This document shows, in pieces, positions 8,893-16,788 of a DNA stretch of 64,000 nt (its first letter is position 1; each line of letters begins with the position of its first letter). The notes beneath the pieces were generated by a model. The model was not told the DNA's origin. It saw only the letters and a list, made by a program, of their open reading frames with translations, and made no database searches. Source of the DNA: Planctomicrobium sp051465645 (lineage in GTDB: Bacteria > Planctomycetota > Planctomycetia > Planctomycetales > Planctomycetaceae); NCBI RefSeq assembly GCF_051465645.1, contig NZ_CP195790.1, positions 496,001 to 560,000 of the forward strand, given 5' to 3'. Made by a program: the position numbers and the translations under genes.

Positions 8893-9729
8893 TTACTCGC
8901 CGAGAAGTCCTTTGTTCAGCTTTTTGAGAGCTTCTGTCTCGATTTGACGAACACGCTCCCGTGTCAGTCCGAGGGCTTCGCCAATTTCTTTCAGTGTCAG
9001 CGGTTCCCCGTCATCCAGCCCGAATCGCATTTTCAGGATGGTCGCTTCCCGCTCATCCATGTCTTTCAGCATGCGTTCAACATGGACGAGATTGTCTGTA
9101 TTGATGAGGTCGTCTTCTGGCCCCAGAATTCGTTCGTCTGGAATCAGTTCCCCAAGAGAAATGCTGCTTTCGCTGTCATCTGTCTGTGGGGTCATATTGT
9201 AAAGCTGGATCGCTTTTTTAACGATTTTCAGCTTCTTCGAAGGGAGTTCCAGTTCGCGGGCAACCTCGTCGGCAGTTGGGGTTCGCCCTAACTCATCTGC
9301 AAGCTTGGAGTTTGCACGACGCCATTTTGAAAGCAATTCGACCATATACGCTGGAACGCGAATGGTTTTTGCCGAATTGATCAAGGCTCGTTTAATTGAT
9401 TGTTTGATCCAATAGCTTGCATAAGTACTGAACCGGGTGTTCATGTCGGGATCGAACCCTTCCACGGCTCGCAGCAAACCCAGGTTTCCTTCTTCAATCA
9501 AATCTTGAAGCGGAAGCCCTTTGCCTGAGTATCCCCGGGCAATGTTCACGACGAGGCGAAGGTTCGCCCGAACCATTCGATCTCGAGCAGCAAGGTCCCC
9601 TTCTGAGATGCGGTTCGATAACTCACGTTCATCTTCCGCAGTCAGCAATGCTGTCTCATTAATTTCGCGCAGATAAGTCTCGAGCGGGTTTTGGACATTT
9701 GACGCTCGGCGGCGGATAACTTTTTGCAT
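8893..9729 (-). CDS. sigma-70 family RNA polymerase sigma factor, RpoD/RpoS group
   Basis: A 278-residue sigma factor with regions 1.2, 2, 3 and 4 but no long region 1.1, as in group 2 sigma factors and some short planctomycete SigA proteins. Region 1.2 begins with NPLETYLREINE (about 14-25). Region 2 contains NLRLVVNIARGY, DLIEEGNLGLLRAVEGFD and TRFSTYASYWIKQSIKRA. Region 4 has the helix-turn-helix TLKEIGEALGLTRERVRQIE near residues 240-259. It directs RNA polymerase to -10/-35 promoters. The start ATG has no strong ribosome-binding site. Whether this is the main housekeeping sigma factor or an alternative one cannot be told from one window. Confidence 0.93.
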   Translation of the reverse strand: MQKVIRRRASNVQNPLETYLREINETALLTAEDERELSNRISEGDLAARDRMVRANLRLVVNIARGYSGKGLPLQDLIEEGNLGLLRAVEGFDPDMNTRFSTYASYWIKQSIKRALINSAKTIRVPAYMVELLSKWRRANSKLADELGRTPTADEVARELELPSKKLKIVKKAIQLYNMTPQTDDSESSISLGELIPDERILGPEDDLINTDNLVHVERMLKDMDEREATILKMRFGLDDGEPLTLKEIGEALGLTRERVRQIETEALKKLNKGLLGE

Positions 9730-11093
9730 GGAATTTCTGAATGGTGTTCAGTTGTTCGTGATTTCTGAGGGGGGCTGGATTCATTCCATTCCCTCGGAAC
9801 GGCCGTCGCGTCCCTGTGAACTTGTTCAGAAACATTATCGAACCGGCAGGTTCTGCCGCTGCAACTTGTTCAGTGTTAAACACGCAGGTTCAGGAAAGGC
9901 TGTACGGTTGCGCTGAATTTGACGATTGTTCCTGTCAGGTAAGAATAGAAATGCTGCGAAATAGAGCAAAATCTCCTGATTTCGGTGTGGAATCGGATTT
10001 CGGAGACTTTTCGGGCGGAGAAATTTGCTCCCGAAACTGGACAGATCTTGGACAATTTCGAAAACTTCGAAAAAAATCGCGATCTTCGTAGAACCTTTTT
10101 GACCGATTGAGAGTCGAATAACGTAGAGGACAATGTCAGAGATGCTTAGGGTACAGATTCTCCTATATGTGACGAATTTGATCTGAGTCTCCGACTGGAA
10201 TTTCATGACCTGGTTCCAATGTGTTGGAACCGACCAGTTCTGTTTTGTGTTTCCAAGGACTGCGAGTTTCGCAGGAAGGTGCACCGATGCGTCAGCACAA
10301 CATCAACGGCAGCAACGTCAATGGCACTCAGGCGAGCATCCGCTCAGCCGTCGTCGCCGTCGTCGCAGCCCACGATGTTCGCTCGCATGAGATGCGCACA
10401 TGGAAACGTCATTCGAAAAGCATGGTCCCCGTATCGAAAGACGTACCGCTATCAACGGTCGTCACGGACTCGGGTGATTCCATTGCATCTCGTTGTCAGG
10501 GATCAGCCGCGGCGGCGCGTGATGCGTCGTGGCCAGCCATGAGCAATTTTGCTTCGTGGCCGGCTAACTCGTTTGAGCCACCGGCAGCTGCATGGGCAAG
10601 CCTCGTCATTCGACGGGCAATCTCCATCTGACGTGAAGTCAGATTCCGGGCGTCAGTCCGAAATTCGGAGATCGATCCACGTGCATCTCGCCTGAGTGCA
10701 GAGTGTTCTGTTTTGGTGTTGGTTGAATTCGTTTCATCTCGCCAGTTCCAGACCTTCCAGCATGACGGCGTTTGACCAGTGTTTCATTCATTTGTCAGGT
10801 CTGTGTGACCGTCTGTTGAATGCACCTGATCTCGTACCGTGAATCGTGTCACTGCAACGTAAGCCCAAGGGCATTGACGAGTGACTTTGCGTTGAGGCAA
10901 GGTCCTTTGGCCCTGTGGTTCTGATCTGTGATGGTTCTGCAATCCGGATGTCTGCTGATTTTGAGCACGCTCCGGAACTCATTGACCCCGCTATTAAACA
11001 ACTTGAAAGAGACGCGGGTTGAGCCAAGCGAGTGTAGATCCATCTTTTCCTGAGTGATCAAAACACATTCTGCCACATGAAGGGGAGTGAGTC
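9730..11093. other. 1.36 kb region with no secure gene
   Basis: This lies between the minus-strand sigma factor and the plus-strand ECF sigma factor. One short reading frame (10287-10631) has a good ribosome-binding site and is listed separately with low confidence. Other frames of 60-150 codons overlap each other on both strands, lack ribosome-binding sites and have no recognisable motif. The 9990-10200 part is AT-rich and probably holds promoters. Confidence 0.4.
10287..10631 (+). CDS. uncertain small hypothetical protein
   Basis: A 114-residue frame beginning MRQHNINGSNVNGTQASIRS with a good AGGAAGGT ribosome-binding site 6 bp before the ATG. The first 30 codons end mostly in C or G, then the bias fades. 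It is rich in Ala, Ser and Val and has no motif I recognise. The opposite strand of its second half is also open for about 85 codons. It may be a real short protein, or chance; I give it low weight. Confidence 0.25.
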   Translation: MRQHNINGSNVNGTQASIRSAVVAVVAAHDVRSHEMRTWKRHSKSMVPVSKDVPLSTVVTDSGDSIASRCQGSAAAARDASWPAMSNFASWPANSFEPPAAAWASLVIRRAISI

Positions 11094-11645
11094 ATGATTG
11101 AAGATTGCGAACAATTAGGACTGGTGCGGAAGGCTCAGTCTGGCGATCGGGATGCATTTGGACGACTGGTGACAGAGTACGAAGCGGTTGTTTTCGCCAT
11201 TGCATTTCGGCGATTACGAAATCGGTCGGAAGCACTCGAAGTCACTCAGGATATCTTCTTGCGTGCGATGAGAAAGTTGCCTCAGTTGCGTGAACCAGAG
11301 CGGTTCGCCGGATGGTTGAAGCGGATTGCAGTCCGCATGGCCATCAACCGTGCGGTTCGTCGTCCTCGGGAATCCTTCCAGTCACCTGAAACGTTGACCA
11401 GTGTTGCTCAACAACCGACTCCGTTCGATCGAGCCATTCATGTTGAACAGGCTCAGCAGGTTCGGGTGGGATTAAAGCAACTGCGAGCACTTGACCGGGA
11501 CACGCTGACAGCCTTCTATTTTGAAGGTCAGTCATTGAAGGAGATGAGCGATCGGTTCAGCAGCCCTGTTGGAACGATCAAGCGTCGACTGCACACTGCA
11601 CGACATCGTTTGAAAGAGGCTCTTGGGGATCTGCAACCAGCTTAG
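11094..11645 (+). CDS. ECF-type RNA polymerase sigma factor
   Basis: A 183-residue sigma-70 protein with only regions 2 and 4, the mark of extracytoplasmic-function sigma factors. Region 2 is seen in DRDAFGRLVTEYEAVVFAIA and RNRSEALEVTQDIFLRAMRK (about residues 18-62), and region 4 in TLTAFYFEGQSLKEMSDRF followed by GTIKRRLHTARHRLKEAL near the C-terminus. AGGGGAG lies upstream of the ATG at 11094. No anti-sigma factor gene is adjacent: the next gene is convergent and codes for a secreted low-complexity protein. Its signal and regulon are therefore unknown. Confidence 0.92.
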   Translation: MIEDCEQLGLVRKAQSGDRDAFGRLVTEYEAVVFAIAFRRLRNRSEALEVTQDIFLRAMRKLPQLREPERFAGWLKRIAVRMAINRAVRRPRESFQSPETLTSVAQQPTPFDRAIHVEQAQQVRVGLKQLRALDRDTLTAFYFEGQSLKEMSDRFSSPVGTIKRRLHTARHRLKEALGDLQPA

Positions 11646-11705
11646 GCTGATGCGGACTTTGGGGAGCAGTTCACATTATTGGCAACAATTTCACCACATA
11701 TCAAA

Positions 11706-11739
11706 AAACGAGCGACGCTCTGATGGGCGTCGCTCGTTT
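11706..11739. terminator. bidirectional terminator
   Basis: AAACGAGCGACGC (11706-11718) and GCGTCGCTCGTTT (11727-11739) form a perfect 13 bp stem, with an A-run to the left and TTTCGTTT to the right. It serves the convergent ECF sigma factor gene and the minus-strand secreted protein gene. Confidence 0.9.
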
Positions 11740-11801
11740 CGTTTGTGCTTACGAACATTGGCGTACGGAACGTCGTCACGCAGCCTTGGCCGATTCCTGA
11801 G

Positions 11802-12341
11802 TTACCAGCCGGTCATGAAGCCATCGTATCCGCGGCCGAACTCGAAGTTCATGTTCCCGCAAGGTTGCGGATAGGGATTACAGCTGTTGCATGGACTGCC
11901 ACCGTATGGCATTCCTGCTGCACCGTAGTTGGTCTGATAATTGGCCTGGTAGTTCCACAATGGACGATTCCACCAGCGGTTGACAGTGTAAGGCTGCGGA
12001 ATGGCGTAAGCAGGAACGGGCGCTCCGAGTTCAACTCCTGGTGTGACCACTGTTGGAGCTGGAGATTGGGGCGATCCATAGTATGGGGAATTTGACTGCG
12101 TGCCCGGCGCCTTGTAAGTATCTGTCGTCGATGGCGTAGTCGGGATCGTTGACGAATTGTTGTTTTGAGGAGTCGCAGCAGGCTGCGGCTGCAACTCAGG
12201 TTTCGGCTGTGTTTGAGTCTGCTCGGGAACAACAAGTGTTCCATTCGAATTGAATGGGAGATACGTCCCCTGTGCCATGACAGGCGACAGGCTGGACATT
12301 GCCGACACGGTCACAATCACACCAAACAGGGAGCGGTCCAT
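11802..12341 (-). CDS. secreted Pro/Gln/Asn/Tyr-rich hypothetical protein
   Basis: A 179-residue protein with a signal peptide (MDRSLFGVIVTVSAMSSLSP, cleaved after VMAQ). The mature part starts with a Gln/Pro/Thr/Asn-rich stretch (about 40-95) and continues with a Tyr/Trp/Asn-rich region containing RWWNRPLWNYQANYQTNYG and a CNSCNPYPQPC motif that could form disulfides. No known domain. Such small exported low-complexity proteins are common in planctomycetes. The start gives a standard signal peptide. It is convergent with the ECF sigma factor gene and shares its terminator. Confidence 0.75.
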   Translation of the reverse strand: MDRSLFGVIVTVSAMSSLSPVMAQGTYLPFNSNGTLVVPEQTQTQPKPELQPQPAATPQNNNSSTIPTTPSTTDTYKAPGTQSNSPYYGSPQSPAPTVVTPGVELGAPVPAYAIPQPYTVNRWWNRPLWNYQANYQTNYGAAGMPYGGSPCNSCNPYPQPCGNMNFEFGRGYDGFMTGW

Positions 12342-12669
12342 ACGGGTAACCTCTTGAATCTTTAATCGTGATGATCTTCGATCCTACGTCGCCACCATCC
12401 CTGTGCCGGAATTCGAACCGGAAATCCGTCTTAAGTGATGTTGCGAAAATGCAACATTGCGGAACACTCGGCGAAAAGATCACGAGCGTTGTTTCCCGAA
12501 TTAAACATTTCCTCGATTCAAGAGCAACAACTTTTGTGTTGAATCTGCTTCTGCCGTCGCAAGTTCTGACAATGTGAGCGCAAGGTCGTTTCAAGTTGGG
12601 AGAGACAGGCGTGATGCGGTAAATCTCTCTCTAATTCCTTCCCGGATTCCACCCTGCTCTCCGCTTTGA
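12342..12669. other. 328 bp intergenic region
   Basis: This lies between two minus-strand genes (pterin dehydratase upstream, secreted protein downstream) and should hold the promoter of the latter. I see no reading frame worth calling and no repeat. Confidence 0.4.
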
Positions 12670-13032
12670 TCAGGACTTCAATTTCACGGGAACCTCATTG
12701 ATTTTCGCGGCGACAATGAAGTCGTTTTCAGAGAGTCCCTGAATCGCGTGGGTTGTGAGTTCGATTCGAATATTCCGATAGCCTGTCAGATGGAAATCCG
12801 GGTGATGGTTTTCTTCTTCCGCGATAACGGCCACGTCATTCAGAAACGCCATCGCTGCGGCGAAGTTTTTGACGGTCCACTCTCGCGAAATCAGATTGCT
12901 GTCATCTGAAAGAACCCATCCCTCGACAGATTTCAGCAGTGATGTCGATTCACTTCGAGAGAGTTTTGGAACTCCTCCCTCACAAGGCACACAGCGTTTT
13001 TCTTTTAATGTGTTCGCAACTTCGTCTGTCAT
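12670..13032 (-). CDS. 4a-hydroxytetrahydrobiopterin dehydratase (PCD/DCoH family)
   Basis: Dehydrates the 4a-carbinolamine pterin formed by aromatic amino acid hydroxylases, or acts in a related cofactor-recycling or repair role. The 120-residue protein carries the family's active-site segment EENHHPDFHLTGYRNIRIEL, with the HHPD histidines, and ends with a helix and strand (GLSENDFIVAAKIN) typical of the fold. The start at 13032 is chosen for its AAAGGGA ribosome-binding site and normal length; a longer frame to 13134 adds 34 unrelated residues. No phenylalanine hydroxylase is nearby, so its partner lies elsewhere or it has another role. Confidence 0.9.
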   Translation of the reverse strand: MTDEVANTLKEKRCVPCEGGVPKLSRSESTSLLKSVEGWVLSDDSNLISREWTVKNFAAAMAFLNDVAVIAEEENHHPDFHLTGYRNIRIELTTHAIQGLSENDFIVAAKINEVPVKLKS

Positions 13033-13127
13033 GTCATTCCCTTTGAGTTTGAATGGACATTCAGGGGCAGATGGGAAATCGTCCCTGCGTGACTGGAGGG
13101 GATTTGGAAATAAAGAAGAACTGCCAG

Positions 13128-13154
13128 CAGTCATTTGCGACTTCTGGCAGTTCT
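13128..13154 (-). terminator. terminator of the repeat-protein gene
   Basis: AGAACTGCCAG (13128-13138) and CTGGCAGTTCT (13144-13154) form an 11 bp perfect stem. Read on the minus strand it is followed by TCTTTATTTCC. It lies about 75 bp after the stop of the repeat-protein gene. Confidence 0.8.
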
Positions 13155-13227
13155 CGTTTTTATTGTCATTCAGAAGTGGTCGGTCAATTCTCTCGCTTTG
13201 ACACGATCAGATCGACATGACATCTCA

Positions 13228-14952
13228 TTATGGAACCGATGAAGTCGCACCGAAAGTTGTTGGCTTGATACCAACATCATACATCAGGTGATTCAAGGTT
13301 GCTTCAATCAAATCGAGACGAGATTGAAGTCCTAAAGTCCCGACTGTCTGTCGTTCGACACGACTCCATGTGCTCAGTTCGTCATACAGGTAGTAGAGGT
13401 AACCCTCCATGCCTTCAACTTGAGCCACAATTTCGTCTCGCGGCAACTGGTTAAGATTATCGTGAATGTACTTTGCAGTTTGCAGCAACTCATATGCTCC
13501 CCGATACGTTTCATTGAAGTTCGGGTTGTGTGAATAGTTGTGATGCAGATCGACGCAAAGTTCATTCAGGTAAAACGACAGACGCCCTGACAAGTCGTCA
13601 ACATAGCCAAATCCGCCGAAAATCAACTGGACAGGTTGTGCTGATTCGAAGTACGTCGTGTCGGTGCTGACTGTCTGTGGATAGTAGTAGTTGTTGTTGT
13701 CGACAACATAATACGAACCTGGATAGCTCATGCCGTAGTGTGGAACGACGAAGAACGCACCGGGAGTAATGATGTTATAGGCATATCGTCCAATAATGAA
13801 CCCATAGCGGTCTCGCATGATGTGCGAGTATGGATTGCCTGGACCGCGTCTGAAGTAAGAGTGAGCATAACCGGGGCGGCCATATGGGGGCGGACGCCAC
13901 GCGTTCGGGCGATCATAGGGTGGTCGCATTCCTGGTGGTCGCCCCAGCGGCGGACGACCAGGTCTTCCGTCTCCAGGTCTTCCGTCTCCAGGTCTTCCGT
14001 CTCCAGGTCTTCCGTCTCCAGGTCTTCCGTCACCAGGTCTTCCGTCACCAGGTCTTCCGTCACCAGGTCTTCCGTCACCAGGCCGTCCGTCACCAGGCCG
14101 TCCGACACCAGGTCTTCCGTCTCCAGGTCGTCCATCACCAGGTCGTCCATCACCAGGCCGTCCCATTGGTGGTCTGCCTTCTGAAGGTCGTCCTTCAGGT
14201 GGGCGCCCCATTGGTGGTCTGCCTTCGGAAGGTCGTCCTTCAGGCGGGCGCCCCATTGGTGGTCTGCCTTCGGAAGGTCGTCCTTCAGGTGGACGCCCCA
14301 TTGGTGGTCTGCCTTCGGAAGGTCGTCCTTCAGGTGGACGCCCCATTGGTGGTCTGCCTTCGGAAGGTCGTCCTTCAGGTGGACGCCCCATTGGCGGTCT
14401 GCCTTCGGAAGGTCGTCCTTCAGGTGGACGCCCCATTGGTGGTCTGCCTTCGGAAGGTCGTCCTTCAGGCGGGCGCCCCATTGGTGGTCTGCCTTCGGAT
14501 GGTCGTCCTTGAGGTGGGCGCCCCATCGGCGGTCTACCTTCGGGCGGACGTCCCATTGGTGGTCTGCCTTCGGATGGGCGTCCCATTGGTGGTCTGCCTT
14601 CGGATGGGCGTTGGACCGATTGTGGTGGCCGCCCCGGCGTCGATTGCGTAGGTCGCGGAATTCCTTGAGTCGGCCGCTGAATGGTTTGTGGTGGCCGCCC
14701 TGTCGGTGGTGAAGGCCGTTGAGTTGCTTGCGACGGCCGTCCCGCTGATGGTGTTGGTCGCTGAATTGATTGCGACGGTCTGCCTGACGACTGGGAGGGC
14801 CGCTGGATTGATGGTGTTGGGCGGCTCTGACCTTGAGAAGATCGGCTCCCTGGGTTTGGGCGAGTTGATTGTCCCGGCTGAGCGTGGACATTCCCTCCTT
14901 GCCACAGCCCAGCAACCAACAGCAGAGCCCATGTTGCTCGGCGCGTTAACAT
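13228..14952 (-). CDS. secreted protein with long Gly-Arg-Pro tandem repeats
   Basis: A 574-residue exported protein. The start at 14952 is chosen because it begins a signal peptide (MLTRRATWALLLVAGLWQGG, cleaved after VHAQ). After it come about 95 residues of Pro/Ser/Gln/Arg-rich sequence, then eight near-identical 15-residue units of the type GRPSEGRPPMGRPPE, then 13 five-residue units GDGRP (one is GVGRP). The C-terminal 230 residues are not repetitive: a Tyr-rich part (FIIGRYAYNIITPGAFFVVP) and a helical region with several Trp and Tyr. The repeat is strongly basic (Arg every 5 residues) and proline-rich, so probably extended. An envelope or matrix role is a guess. Confidence 0.85.
   Translation of the reverse strand: MLTRRATWALLLVAGLWQGGNVHAQPGQSTRPNPGSRSSQGQSRPTPSIQRPSQSSGRPSQSIQRPTPSAGRPSQATQRPSPPTGRPPQTIQRPTQGIPRPTQSTPGRPPQSVQRPSEGRPPMGRPSEGRPPMGRPPEGRPPMGRPPQGRPSEGRPPMGRPPEGRPSEGRPPMGRPPEGRPSEGRPPMGRPPEGRPSEGRPPMGRPPEGRPSEGRPPMGRPPEGRPSEGRPPMGRPPEGRPSEGRPPMGRPPEGRPSEGRPPMGRPGDGRPGDGRPGDGRPGVGRPGDGRPGDGRPGDGRPGDGRPGDGRPGDGRPGDGRPGDGRPGDGRPGRPPLGRPPGMRPPYDRPNAWRPPPYGRPGYAHSYFRRGPGNPYSHIMRDRYGFIIGRYAYNIITPGAFFVVPHYGMSYPGSYYVVDNNNYYYPQTVSTDTTYFESAQPVQLIFGGFGYVDDLSGRLSFYLNELCVDLHHNYSHNPNFNETYRGAYELLQTAKYIHDNLNQLPRDEIVAQVEGMEGYLYYLYDELSTWSRVERQTVGTLGLQSRLDLIEATLNHLMYDVGIKPTTFGATSSVP
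13960..14154 (-). repeat. 15-bp tandem repeat, 13 units (GDGRP)
   Basis: Thirteen consecutive 15 bp units with plus-strand form AGGTCTTCCGTCTCC or close variants (TCACC, GACACC). They code for GDGRP on the minus strand. Variation between units is mostly at third codon positions, which points to selection on the protein. Confidence 0.95.
14164..14523 (-). repeat. 45-bp tandem repeat, 8 units (15-residue Arg/Pro unit)
   Basis: Eight consecutive 45 bp units, each starting CATTGGTGGTCTGCCTTC or a close variant on the plus strand, followed by shorter degenerate units to about 14600. Adjacent copies differ by 0-4 bases, which suggests recent expansion by slippage or unequal crossover. The length is likely to vary between strains. 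Confidence 0.95.
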
Positions 14953-16152
14953 GATTCTGATTTCCTTGTCCAGGAATGTGAATTGACTGTCGGCAGGGTA
15001 TCGTCGCACTCTCTTTTGAGCCGTTTCCGCATCGTCTTCAAATCTGCTCGGGCGAGTTTTCGCGGTGAGAAGAATTCAGATCAATATGCAGCCCTGTCGA
15101 CGGGTCTCAATTGTCCTAATTTACATTTATAAGACATAGCATGATGCGGGCCGATCCGTGCCAATTCGCGGAATTGGAGCGCTGACTTGAGGGAAATTCG
15201 GGTGAGAATTACAGAAAACCAGCAAAATGTCAGACGAAATCGCCAGTGGATTCTTCAAGCACCTGATGCATTTTACTGCATGTATCTTAGTGAAGAGACG
15301 CTGAGGACCGATTTGGTTGGTCACTATTGTCACCATCCTGATGTCGTTTTGGATCAGATGGATATTCCCGGATGAGTTCGGTTTGAATTCGGCCTTGCAG
15401 GACAAACGCATTTCGCCAATCGGACTGTTCTTGACTGAAAACCGTTCAACGTGGCTTGCGAGCGGTCGAGTGCGGGTCGTCGTAAATCCGTAGATGAAGT
15501 TCTGGGAACCCTAATCTGGCTGGTCACTATTGCTGAGAGTGCTGCTGAGTATCTTGAAGCGAGGAGCGTGTCGCCGGATAGATGGACACGATTTCGTCGA
15601 CTGAAATCCTATCCTTTAGAACGGTCATGAACGAACTGGTTGAAGGTTGAGAGTGAACCGGAACTTGTGTGCAGTGATCGGCAGTTGATTGTTCAGCGCG
15701 GTGGAATTCAAGTCGCCCCGACACGACAGCGCCTATCATTTTCAGTCAGAGATAGTCTGACATCTCCCTGCCTAAAATCTTCATACTCAACTGCGAGTGG
15801 GCCTGAATCCTGTAAGACGTTACGGAAATCTTGGCCCGATCATCTCGTCTGTCAGATTCAGATTTTTTCTTTTGGGAATGACTCTGGATGACATGATTGG
15901 CATTCGGATTGCTTTTCTATTTTTTTCAATCGAAGATCAAGGGAGATGGAATTCACTCCCACTCAGTAGGGAATCATTTAAAGACTTTTCCTGAAAAGAT
16001 GCTGAACATGTTGCAAATTTTTCTGAGAGCCACCAGATCTCACGATGCTTGAAGAGCACTGGTTGTTTGGAGAGATATCGGCAAAAGCGCATTGACGAGG
16101 GAGTTCAATGCGTCGGGCTCCAGATATGATCTATCAGTACGGGAGAGGGGAA
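14953..16152. other. 1.2 kb region without a credible gene
   Basis: Frames of 60-94 codons occur on both strands but lack ribosome-binding sites and sensible composition. A 12-mer TGGTCACTATTG occurs at 15318-15329 and again at 15521-15532 in the same orientation. The region between 15900 and 16100 is AT-rich and probably contains the promoter of the Gly/Tyr-rich gene. I see no tRNA, structured RNA or mobile-element end. Confidence 0.4.
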
Positions 16153-16473
16153 ATGAAGGGTTTATTAATTGCAGCTGCTGCGGCGATGTTGACTCTGACG
16201 GTCGCAGCCAATGACGCATCCGCTTACGGTCGGGTGTATGTGACCCGAGGGTATGCTCCATACGGAGGGTATTATGGTGGCTACTATGCTCCACGATACT
16301 ACGGCGGTTACTATAACCAGGGTTATTATGGACGAGGTGGGTATTACGCCCCTCGGTATTACAACCGTGGATACTATGGTGGCCGGGGCTATTACGGCGG
16401 GCGCGGCTACTATGGTGGCGGATACGGTGGGTATGGTGGATATGGTCGCGGCGGGATCTATCTTCGCTTCTGA
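16153..16473 (+). CDS. secreted Gly/Tyr-rich protein
   Basis: A 106-residue protein with a signal peptide (MKGLLIAAAAAMLTLTVAAN, cleaved near ASA). The mature part is almost entirely Gly, Tyr and Arg in GGYYGGYYAPRYYGG-like repeats, ending in YLRF. The start at 16153 is preceded by GAGGGG and is preferred to an upstream in-frame ATG at 16108. No catalytic domain is present. Gly/Tyr-rich proteins of this kind can be adhesive or structural, and the C-terminal hydrophobic residues ending in Phe would fit outer-membrane association, but neither is shown. Confidence 0.8.
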   Translation: MKGLLIAAAAAMLTLTVAANDASAYGRVYVTRGYAPYGGYYGGYYAPRYYGGYYNQGYYGRGGYYAPRYYNRGYYGGRGYYGGRGYYGGGYGGYGGYGRGGIYLRF

Positions 16474-16496
16474 TCCAAAACCCGGGTTGATTTCAT

Positions 16497-16554
16497 CAGG
16501 TTCGACAAGAACTGAAGCCGTTCCTCCCGTTTGATGGTTTGGGAGCCGAACCTG
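16497..16554 (+). terminator. hairpin downstream of the Gly/Tyr-rich gene
   Basis: CAGGTTCG (16497-16504) pairs with CGAACCTG (16547-16554), with an inner stem CCTCCC/GGGAG (16523-16528 with 16541-16545). There is no T-run, so it may be an RNA structure rather than a terminator by itself. Confidence 0.5.
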
Positions 16555-16578
16555 GTGGGGCCGCCTTGGGAAGATAAC

Positions 16579-16674
16579 GGTCGAACCTCATTTGTTTTTG
16601 TGGTCAGTCATTTGTGGAAAATCACTTCCCACTGACAGACGGCGAGAATGAGTGAGGTTCGGCCTTTTTTATTT
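16579..16674 (+). terminator. long-stem terminator with inner hairpin
   Basis: GGTCGAACCTCA (16579-16590) pairs with TGAGGTTCGGCC (16653-16664) and is followed by TTTTTTATTT. The 62 nt between the arms contain a further GTCAGT/ACTGAC pairing. It is the likely end of the transcript from 16153; the 16474-16788 gap otherwise holds nothing. Confidence 0.7.
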
Positions 16675-16788
16675 GGAGAGTTTTTCTGCCTGCGATTGCC
16701 ACGTTCGGAAAAGCTTTGGCAAGCGAAGCTTGGACCAGATGCTTTATAAACAATTGCAGACAAAGGTGGCGGGGTGGCTGAAACGATT

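Noticed and set aside
13960..14523. CRISPR array
   Set aside because: The repeats are directly tandem with no variable spacers and stay in frame within a coding sequence.
13728..14915. Long frames (395 codons on the minus strand, 255 on the plus strand) across the repeat tract
   Set aside because: They are open only because the repeat units are 15 and 45 bp, multiples of three. They lack signal peptides and ribosome-binding sites, and the GRP frame alone has a leader and a non-repetitive C-terminal domain.
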